A stretch of DNA of 64,000 nucleotides from DATBQN01 sp963755825 (GTDB lineage Bacteria; Acidobacteriota; Thermoanaerobaculia; Multivoradales; UBA5704), in the NCBI GenBank assembly GCA_963755825.1, contig CAVWLA010000003.1, positions 2,170,001 through 2,234,000 on the forward strand, read 5' to 3'. How positions within the stretch are numbered: position 1 is the first letter of the stretch; each line of letters starts with the position of its first letter. Shown piece after piece: positions 58,934 to 64,000 of the stretch. The position numbers and the translations under genes were made by a program. The notes under the pieces were generated by a model. The model saw only the letters and a program-made list of their open reading frames with translations. It was not told the DNA's origin and did not search any database.

Positions 58934-59185
58934 GGCAAGTTTCGGCAGCATGAGCTGCGGCCGATCCTGCTACTAACGGTGGTGAGTTAGGAGTCCAGAA
59001 AGAAGCCGACGGGCCTCCCGCCCAGCGCCGCGAACTGCCGGAGTTCAATCGGATCGATCCTGGTCCGGGATTCCAAGTAGCTTCCTCAGTGCCTGGCGCA
59101 TGATCCCGGACTCCGCCTTCCCCTCTCAACCGGGAAGAGGTGGTGGACAAGGTGAGGCCGGAGCCGCGCGGGAAGAAGCCCGCAT

Positions 59186-59219
59186 AAAAAAGGAGGCCGG
59201 TCCTCGCGGATCGACCTCC
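59186..59219 (-). terminator. Rho-independent terminator
   Basis: Minus strand: GGAGGTCGATCC-GCGA-GGACCGGCCTCC, a 12-bp stem with one mismatch and one G-U pair and a GNRA tetraloop, followed by TTTTTT (59191-59186). It lies 29 bp after the stop of the 86-residue protein gene. Confidence 0.8.
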
Positions 59220-59247
59220 CGGCCCACCTCAAGAGAGAGGGGCTCGT

Positions 59248-59508
59248 CTAGTTCCAGTTGTAGCGCTTCCAGGGGATGGCCTGAAAGGGAACGTTCGCCA
59301 AGAATTGGACGATGTCCGTCCGTCCGTAATACCTGGCTCGTCCACGGGGGTCTTGACCCATCACGACGACCGGAATCCCCGGGAATGCGCCCGAGAAATT
59401 AATGATCGCCCGCTCGGCCTCCGCCGGGTTGTCGACGACATACCTTTTGACGACAACGACGGCGAACGTCACTCCCTGCTCCTTGATGACTGCTCCCTCG
59501 AAGTGCAT
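59248..59508 (-). CDS. Small conserved-looking protein (transposon cargo)
   Basis: An 86-residue alpha/beta protein: GVTFAVVVVKRYVVDNPAEA, ERAIINFSGAFPGIPVVVMG and GRTDIVQFLANVPFQAIPWK. The pattern resembles short proteins seen in many bacterial genomes without known role; the order (strand, helix, strand, helix) is like a single Rossmann-type half. A GGGAGAAG ribosome site precedes ATG and a strong terminator follows, so it looks expressed alone. Confidence 0.6.
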   Translation of the reverse strand: MHFEGAVIKEQGVTFAVVVVKRYVVDNPAEAERAIINFSGAFPGIPVVVMGQDPRGRARYYGRTDIVQFLANVPFQAIPWKRYNWN

Positions 59509-59631
59509 GGTACTTCTCCCTTACGAAGCCTCGGACGGCTTCGCTATTGACCCCCGGGAGTGTCTATGGGAGGATAGGTCTACCTCATGTAGGCCCACCC
59601 CTCAAAGAGTCCCGAGGGGTACTGCAAAGAC

Positions 59632-60069
59632 TTAGAGACTAGTTTCGCACGAGGCCCCGGTGACACGGGGCCTCGGTTGTCTAGCCTCACTGCTATCCCG
59701 TATATCGACTCGCAGATACCTAGAGGGCTTTGTACTGCCCCCGAACTCCGCGACCCGAATCCTCCTTCCTACGAGCCTTCTAATGGTGGTAGAGATCGAC
59801 GCGATCGATGTCCGCTGAGCGATCTCAGGCGCCAGCGTGCGTAGCCGTGCCTCAACGTCACGAACCGTGAATGGACCGTCGAGTTCATTGATGGCGGTCA
59901 GCACAACAGAGGAGAGAGTTCCGTGACCCAAGCGATTCGATGCCGGACCGTTCAGACCCTGGATTAGTCGGACGGCTTGCACGATTCGCTGATACTCCTC
60001 TTCCGCCACCGCGATAGCTTCGCGCCGCTTCTGTTCAGCTTGGGCGATCAGCTTCTCGCAGTCGATCAA
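59632..60069 (-). CDS. Helical / winged-helix-like protein (transposon cargo)
   Basis: A 145-residue protein. Residues 1-45 form a charged helix (KLIAQAEQKRREAIAVAEEE). Residues about 60-125 look like a winged helix: LSSVVLTAINELDGPFTVRD, VEARLRTLAPEIAQRTSIAS and ISTTIRRLVGRRIRVAEFGG, the last like a recognition helix and wing. It may be a DNA-binding regulator. TTG 60069 follows AGGAG at good distance. A 9-bp hairpin (59651-59674) covers its last codons. Family unrecognised. Confidence 0.55.
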   Translation of the reverse strand: MIDCEKLIAQAEQKRREAIAVAEEEYQRIVQAVRLIQGLNGPASNRLGHGTLSSVVLTAINELDGPFTVRDVEARLRTLAPEIAQRTSIASISTTIRRLVGRRIRVAEFGGSTKPSRYLRVDIRDSSEARQPRPRVTGASCETSL

Positions 60070-60430
60070 GGTAGCTCCTTTCAGTCACCGGAATAAAGAC
60101 AACTAGATGTTACGCCAGGCCCGCGGCGTGTGTCAATGGGGTTTTTCCACAACCCCTGGGGGTTAGCCTCGACTCAACCCACAAGCGTTAGGTTACTTTA
60201 AAACCATGACTTACGCCCATTTCAACGGTCTTCGCGGCGTGCTAGAATTTCAGCCCTGTTCAAAGCTTGACATTCAAATTGTTTGAGGCTTAGCCTGCGC
60301 GGCAGTTGGACCTGTAGACATTTAAAAATCTAATGCGCTAACCAGCTGACCAGATAAGTGCCCAGATATCTAGATTTCTTGCCATGCAGCACCCTGGGCG
60401 TTTTGCTGCTCGCCTGCCTGGAGTTCTAAG
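60070..60430. other. AT-richer intergenic region inside the transposon
   Basis: 361 bp, clearly less GC-rich than the host. A plus-strand TTGACA at 60267-60272, inside CTTGACATTCAAATTGTTTG, is the best -35; its -10 (TTAGCC, 17 bp on) is poor. TCAAATTGTTTGA is a short inverted repeat overlapping it. No small gene with a good ribosome site was found. Confidence 0.4.
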
Positions 60431-60655
60431 GTGCCGAAGCCGGAGAAGGCTCAAAAGTCGGAGAAGCCGGTACCTGTATCGACTCGGCTTACAGCGCGAG
60501 CGAAGAACCGGCTTGATGCGCTTGCACAGGTAAGGGATGAGAACGCCTACGCAATCCTTGAGGCGGCATTCTGGGCCTACTGGCTGGCGCTTCCGGAATC
60601 TCAGAGACACGATGCCGAGACGATTGCTGGCATCTGTGAGAAGGCCAAGAAGTAG
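60431..60655 (+). CDS. Ribbon-helix-helix-like small protein
   Basis: A 74-residue protein with a basic tail, a possible strand VPVSTRLTARAKNRLDALAQ and helix NAYAILEAAFWAYWLALPES, which fits a CopG/Arc-type RHH dimer. GTG 60431 follows TGGAG. Its stop (TAG) abuts the stop of the XRE gene on the other strand, so the two are exactly tail to tail. Role could be regulation of transposon genes; this is inference. Confidence 0.5.
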   Translation: MPKPEKAQKSEKPVPVSTRLTARAKNRLDALAQVRDENAYAILEAAFWAYWLALPESQRHDAETIAGICEKAKK

Positions 60656-60877
60656 TTAAAGCTCAGCCAGGAACCACTCCACCGCTCGTCCGTACAACTC
60701 CGCGAACCGAAGCAGCTCGACCGGATCAATCCGGCGCTCCCCCAGTTCCACCTTTGAGACGAAGCTCTGCGGCTTCCCGAGCCTCTTGGCGACTTGGACC
60801 TGTGTGAGCCCGGCGGCGATCCGCGCCTCCCGTAGCCTCTCCAGCATCCGCCGGTAGTCGTCCGCGTGCGACGCCAT
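60656..60877 (-). CDS. XRE-family HTH regulator
   Basis: A 73-residue Cro/CI-type DNA-binding protein. The HTH is LREARIAAGLTQVQVAKRLG with KPQSFVSKVELGERRIDPVE as recognition helix and following turn. No ligand domain. An inverted repeat 16-45 bp upstream of its start (60893-60922) resembles the one over the transposase promoter, so it probably represses both. ATG 60877 has no strong ribosome site. Confidence 0.85.
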   Translation of the reverse strand: MASHADDYRRMLERLREARIAAGLTQVQVAKRLGKPQSFVSKVELGERRIDPVELLRFAELYGRAVEWFLAEL

Positions 60878-60892
60878 TACCGCGGATCATCC

Positions 60893-60922
60893 AACCCGTC
60901 TCGGGATACCCCAAGATGGGTT
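60893..60922. promoter_or_regulatory. Operator-like inverted repeat upstream of the XRE gene
   Basis: AACCC (60893-60897), 20 bp, GGGTT (60918-60922), with AAGATGGGTT identical to the right half of the site at the transposase promoter (56105-56114). Confidence 0.55.
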
Positions 60923-61054
60923 ATGCTGCGGCGAGGTCGGAGGCCCTGAGTCAGGATGGGAGGCCGTTCTCCCTGAGGGAACTCCGGCAAAGCGGCCCGA
61001 CGGAGTGATTTGAGCACCCCGCCGGGCCTAGCCACCCACGGAGGGATTAGCTCC

Positions 61055-61447
61055 ATGAGCGACCGCCCGCAGTTTACCCCGCCCCCGCCAGCTTCACTCC
61101 CGCCGCACCTTGCTTGGGAGGACGACATCGCCTTCCGGCAGATCTTCCTCTTCCGGTTTGATGACGCCGACCGCGCCGCCCTCCGGCAGGTCGGCGTCAT
61201 GCTTTTCCGCTACGTCCTGGAGACGGCGGCGAGCTATGGCCCCGACCTCGGCGGCGATCCTCCCATCCACGCCGAGCTGCGCGCCGCTGCCGCCGACCTC
61301 CGCATCCTGTGGGGCTTCCTGCGCATGCTGGAGGTCGAGGGCGAGGACGCCCACCGCGGCGCCTCCGGCGGCCGCCTGACGGACTTCGCCGGCACCCTCG
61401 CTGGGGACGTAGAGCGGCTTGCTCTGCGGATCGAGCGGGAGCTGTAG
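61055..61447 (+). CDS. Helical protein A of a tandem paralogous pair (transposon cargo)
   Basis: A 130-residue protein, mostly helical after a Pro-rich start (FTPPPPASLPPH). FRQIFLFRFDDADRAALRQV, LRAAAADLRILWGFLRMLEV and the end TDFAGTLAGDVERLALRIER align with the next gene. No known domain or membrane segment. A strong GGAGGGAT site precedes ATG 61055. Two bases separate its stop from the ATG of protein B, so the pair is an operon. Confidence 0.6.
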   Translation: MSDRPQFTPPPPASLPPHLAWEDDIAFRQIFLFRFDDADRAALRQVGVMLFRYVLETAASYGPDLGGDPPIHAELRAAAADLRILWGFLRMLEVEGEDAHRGASGGRLTDFAGTLAGDVERLALRIEREL

Positions 61448-61449
61448 CC

Positions 61450-61878
61450 ATGGGCCGCCGAGTCACTTACCCGCGGCGCGACGGCTTCCGGGAGACTTTC
61501 CTGATGAACTTCACCCGCAAGGGCGACGCCTCCGGGCTCCGTCGCCTTTCCTCTCTCATCTCCGAGCTGCATATCAACGCATCCCCGCTCTGGTGGCCGC
61601 GCAAGAAGGACGGCGACCTCCGGACGCTCCTACGCGCATGCGTCCGGGACATGCGGCACCTGGAGGCCCTCCTGACCTTCGCCAACCCTGGGCGAGAGCT
61701 TCACACCATGGAGCTGGGAGCGCTCGCCAACTTCGCCCGCAGATGCGGCGGAGAGTTGGGCGGCCTCGCCGACGCGATCGAGGACGCCATGGCCCACCCG
61801 CAGGAAAACCTAGAACGCGACCGCGCGCTCCTGGCCTTCGTCGCATCCGCCGGCCGTATCGATTCCCCCTCCTCCTAG
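61450..61878 (+). CDS. Helical protein B of the tandem pair (transposon cargo)
   Basis: A 142-residue protein with FRETFLMNFTRKGDASGLRR, LRACVRDMRHLEALLTFANP and ANFARRCGGELGGLADAIED, in the same order and spacing as protein A. Identity is low (roughly a quarter by eye), so the duplication is old or the two form a heterodimer. No catalytic motif. Followed by a short hairpin and the right end of the transposon. Confidence 0.6.
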   Translation: MGRRVTYPRRDGFRETFLMNFTRKGDASGLRRLSSLISELHINASPLWWPRKKDGDLRTLLRACVRDMRHLEALLTFANPGRELHTMELGALANFARRCGGELGGLADAIEDAMAHPQENLERDRALLAFVASAGRIDSPSS

Positions 61879-61896
61879 CTGTCAAGTGATTTAGCG

Positions 61897-61918
61897 GCCG
61901 TCCTGATTCTGGGACGGC
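61897..61918 (+). terminator. Possible terminator hairpin
   Basis: GCCGTCC-TGATTCTG-GGACGGC, 7-bp arms after the last cargo gene, without a T-tract. Confidence 0.35.
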
Positions 61919-61927
61919 TCTGGGCTT

Positions 61928-61951
61928 GGGTTCGTCAAGTATACAAACCCG
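61928..61951 (-). repeat. Right terminal inverted repeat
   Basis: Read on the minus strand it starts CGGGTTT, then GTATACTTGACGAACCC, matching the left repeat at 21 of 24 positions. Confidence 0.85.
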
Positions 61952-61959
61952 AGATCATT
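61952..61959 (+). repeat. Right 8-bp target-site duplication
   Basis: AGATCATT, identical to 56060-56067 and directly outside the right terminal repeat. Confidence 0.85.
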
Positions 61960-62298
61960 GGACAGCGCCTGCCGTGACGGCCGGCCCCTCGGAGCCGCGC
62001 CTTCGTCACCCCTCCCTTCCCGCGAGAGCCGCGCAATCGCTTGACGCGCAGGGCTTCGCCGCGACCGCGACGATCTCTCCTAAACATCTCTCCTCAAAAG
62101 GTTTGGACGATTCTCCCGAGCTGGCAAGCGGCTTGATCTAGGGGTTTGCCGTCAACGACCGGAGAGGGGGTGCGGAGCAGCCAGAAAGGAAAGGAAACGT
62201 GCCACGGCAGACAGGGGGAGCCGGGGTCCTCGGGACCCCGCGCTCCAGTGCTCAGACCTCAACCACCCAGCTTCCAAACCCGACAAGGAGAGATCGTC
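61960..62298. other. Intergenic region right of the transposon
   Basis: 339 bp with no convincing gene. CGGGGTCC-TCG-GGACCCCG near 62222-62240 is a short strong hairpin in the presumed leader of the ComEA-like gene. No riboswitch could be recognised. Confidence 0.4.
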
Positions 62299-62820
62299 AT
62301 GCAGAGCCAGCGCCGCTTGAAGAACAGCATCGTCCTCACCCTCATCCTCCTCGCCTCGATCTCCGCCCTGGCGGCCGCGGCGGACACCAAGCGCGTCGTC
62401 AACATCAACACCGCCGACGCCAAGCAGCTCTCCAATCTGCCGCGCATCGGTCTCGCCGTAGCCCAGCGGATCGTCGACTACCGCAAGGAGAACGGGCCCT
62501 TCAAGACGACCGACGAGCTGATGCTGGTGCGCGGCATCGGCGAAAAGCTCTTCGCCCAGCTCAAGCCGTACGTCGTCACCTCGGGCGAGACGACGCTCGA
62601 CGAGAAGGTCGCCGGCGCCGGGCGCTCCGGCAAGGGGAGCAAGACCAAGGGCTCGAAGGCGAAGCCTCCCAAGGGCGCCGGCAAGAGCGGCCCGAAGCCC
62701 AAGGCGTCCGCTCAACCGTCGGCGAAGGCGGGCGCGGAGCCGGCGGCGAGCACCGGCCGCGCCAGCCGTCAGCTGGCGGCGCCGGCCAGCGCCAAGCGAG
62801 CCGCGGGGGGCGCGCGCTAG
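62299..62820 (+). CDS. ComEA-like exported helix-hairpin-helix protein
   Basis: A 173-residue protein. Residues 1-28 are a signal peptide or anchor. Residues about 33-95 are the ComEA-type double HhH: VVNINTADAKQLSNLPRIGL, AVAQRIVDYRKENGPFKTTD and LVRGIGEKLFAQLKPYV. ComEA binds incoming DNA during competence; short ones occur widely. The remaining 75 residues are a Lys/Ala/Pro-rich basic tail, which could bind DNA or cell wall. AAGGAGAG precedes ATG. Confidence 0.83.
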   Translation: MQSQRRLKNSIVLTLILLASISALAAAADTKRVVNINTADAKQLSNLPRIGLAVAQRIVDYRKENGPFKTTDELMLVRGIGEKLFAQLKPYVVTSGETTLDEKVAGAGRSGKGSKTKGSKAKPPKGAGKSGPKPKASAQPSAKAGAEPAASTGRASRQLAAPASAKRAAGGAR

Positions 62821-62898
62821 GAGGCCGCGCGGCGCGGGCGGCCGGCGATCTCGCGATCGCCCGGTCCGCCCCGCCGTCGGCCTTCCCGGTGGCCGGCC

Positions 62899-63492
62899 AT
62901 GAGCCGACTCGCTGCGGGTTTCTCCATCTCCGAGCTGACCGTCGTCGTCGCCGTGCTGAGCCTCGGTTTTCTCGTCGCCGTTCCGCCGCTGATCGAGCTG
63001 ACCGCGGCGCTCCGCGTGCGGCTCGGCGCCGAGGAGCTGGTCGCCGCACTGCGCACCGCGCGCGCCCTCGCCGTGCGCGACGGCGCCAATGTCGCGGTGC
63101 TCTTCGCGACCGAGCCCTCCGGCGCGGTGAGCTTCTCTCTCTACCGCGACGGCGATGGCGACGGGGTGCGCAACGACGACATCCGCGCCGGGATCGATGT
63201 CGAGGTCGCGCCGGCGCGCCAGCTCCAGCACGTTGGCCGCGGCGTCCACCTCGGTCTGCCGGACCAGCGGGTGCGCGATCCGGGCGACCGCTCTCACTGG
63301 CTCGACGCCGGCGGCGACCCGGTGCGTTTCAACAGCTCGAACCTCGCCTCGTTCGACCCCTTCGGCGGCGCCACTCCGGGCTCGCTCTACGTCACCGACG
63401 GCACGCATCTCGCCGCCGTGCGAGTCTTCGGCGGCACCGGCAAGGTGCGCGTCCTGGTCTACGACTTCGCGGCGCAGACGTGGCAGCAGTAG
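62899..63492 (+). CDS. Type II secretion/type IV pilus minor pseudopilin (GspH/FimT-like)
   Basis: A 197-residue prepilin-like protein. The processing site is AGF, cut before Phe, with Glu at +5 (FSISELTVV) and a hydrophobic helix to about residue 30. The body is GspH/FimT-like: ELVAALRTARALAVRDGANV with strands afterwards and a Ca-like DGDGDGVRNDD loop. It would sit at the tip of a pilus or secretion pseudopilus. It follows the ComEA-like gene by 78 bp, which suggests a link to DNA uptake. Confidence 0.8.
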   Translation: MSRLAAGFSISELTVVVAVLSLGFLVAVPPLIELTAALRVRLGAEELVAALRTARALAVRDGANVAVLFATEPSGAVSFSLYRDGDGDGVRNDDIRAGIDVEVAPARQLQHVGRGVHLGLPDQRVRDPGDRSHWLDAGGDPVRFNSSNLASFDPFGGATPGSLYVTDGTHLAAVRVFGGTGKVRVLVYDFAAQTWQQ

Positions 63493-63536
63493 CGCTCGAT
63501 TGACTCGCTTCAAACGACTGCAGTAACGTGCCCGTC

Positions 63537-63938
63537 ATGCGGGCGATCGCCGTCGTCACCACCGTCGGCACCGAAGAACAGGCCTACCTGATCGCGCGTG
63601 AGATCGTCGCACGCCGCCAAGCGGCGTGCGTCAACATCCTGCCTGGAGTCCGCTCGATCTATCGCTGGAAAGGCAAGATCTGTAAGGACGGCGAGCTGCT
63701 CCTCATCGTCAAGACGATGGCGAGCGAGCTCGCGGCCGTCGCCGCGACGATCCGCGAGCTGCACAGCTACGAGCTCCCCGAGATCCTCTGCTTCGAGGCT
63801 GCGAGCGGCGAGGCGAGCTTCATCGAGTGGATCGTCAGCAGCGTCGACAAGGACGCCGACTTCGCCGACGACGACGAGGACGACGAAGAAGAGGGCGCCG
63901 TCGCCTACGCCGCCGACCCGGAGGACGCCGACCTCTGA
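63537..63938 (+). CDS. cutA: CutA-like divalent-cation tolerance protein
   Basis: A 133-residue trimer-forming protein: AIAVVTTVGTEEQAYLIARE, RRQAACVNILPGVRSIYRWK, GKICKDGELLLIVKT and SYELPEILCFEA. Core length is normal; the last 30 residues are a very acidic tail (DDDEDDEEEG) not found in E. coli CutA, perhaps metal binding. ATG 63537 is used; GTG 63528 is also possible. The remaining 62 bases of the window show no feature. Confidence 0.9.
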   Translation: MRAIAVVTTVGTEEQAYLIAREIVARRQAACVNILPGVRSIYRWKGKICKDGELLLIVKTMASELAAVAATIRELHSYELPEILCFEAASGEASFIEWIVSSVDKDADFADDDEDDEEEGAVAYAADPEDADL

Positions 63939-64000
63939 CGTCGGCGCTTAACGCTCGATCCCCCTCGTCCTCGCTTCGCCTGCTGTCTACACCCGCGCCA

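Larger units (their letters stand above)
56068..61951 (+). mobile_element. IS1595/ISXO2-type transposon with cargo genes (5,884 bp)
   Basis: Bounded by 24-bp terminal inverted repeats (56068-56091 and 61928-61951, 21/24 identical) and 8-bp direct duplications AGATCATT on both sides. The transposase lies 41 bp inside the left repeat. Nine further genes fill the rest, none with a recognised resistance or metabolic role. Removing the element and one duplication restores GTCCAGATCATTGGAC, a near-palindromic target, in the gap between lepB and the ComEA-like gene. Cargo GC is lower than the host's around 57.4-60.6 kb. It appears complete and possibly mobile. Confidence 0.85.

Noticed and set aside
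59524..59543. Terminator near 59.53 kb (CGAAGCC/GGCTTCG hairpin)
   Set aside because: No T-tract on either strand and it lies upstream of the gene on the minus strand.
62150..62298. Riboswitch in the ComEA-like leader
   Set aside because: GTGCCACGGCAGACAGG and the hairpin at 62222 recall riboswitch pieces, but I could not fit a known class.

Overview
The window is about 70% GC and reads as chromosome of a Gram-negative bacterium near its replication-control genes. GWxTD, DUF2911 and DUF3467 proteins, a bactofilin, a Wzm/Wzt exporter and two tandem signal peptidases suggest Acidobacteriota (Thermoanaerobaculia/Holophagae-like). That placement is inference; no rRNA is present to test it.

Layout. 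0.3-8.2 kb: a small outer-membrane barrel, a GWxTD lipoprotein, DUF3467, glycerate 2-kinase, the O-antigen-type exporter wzm-wzt and a large YfhO-like membrane protein. 8.2-8.7 kb: an orphan antitoxin-like gene followed by a decayed PIN-toxin fragment. 8.8-12.9 kb: a NYN-domain RNA-binding protein, a PH-like membrane protein, an SDR and a DUF2911 protein. 12.8-16.2 kb (minus): sugar nucleotidyltransferase, GT-C glycosyltransferase and HAD phosphatase, coupled by 4-bp overlaps. 16.2-30.6 kb (minus): the replication block dnaA-dnaN-recF-gyrB-gyrA. Inserted in it are a 20-bp tandem-repeat array, a frameshifted secreted-protein gene and, between gyrB and gyrA, an AT-richer islet with an OB-like membrane protein and hicBA. 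CPBP protease, M20 peptidase and CYTH genes follow. 30.9-34.1 kb: sppA, a RimK-like ATP-grasp ligase and its aspartic-protease-like partner. 34.4-37.3 kb: mutY, a TPR-like protein and a double cNMP-domain protein. 37.3-42.7 kb (minus): class III aminotransferase, recR, ybaB, dnaX, SRP RNA, two tRNA-Ser genes and tadA. 42.9-52.2 kb (plus): ppiD-like foldase, ruvA, then rpmH-rnpA-yidD-yidC-jag, a parS-like site, rsmG-parA-parB and a bactofilin. 52.2-55.9 kb (minus): membrane phosphatase-superfamily protein, a small membrane protein and two lepB genes. 62.3-63.9 kb: a ComEA-like exported HhH protein, a GspH-type pseudopilin and cutA.

The most interesting region is 56,060-61,959. It is an intact transposon of 5,884 bp with an IS1595/ISXO2-type DDE transposase at its left end, 24-bp terminal inverted repeats (21/24 identical) and perfect 8-bp target duplications (AGATCATT). 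Its cargo has no recognisable resistance or metabolic function: a small basic protein, a two-gene module (four-helix membrane protein plus membrane-anchored GAF-like protein), three small conserved-looking proteins, an RHH-like protein, an XRE regulator, and a tandem pair of diverged helical paralogues. A shared operator-like sequence lies over the transposase promoter and upstream of the XRE gene, suggesting that the XRE protein controls both.

All calls come from reading the sequence. Family names rest on motif recognition, not database searches.
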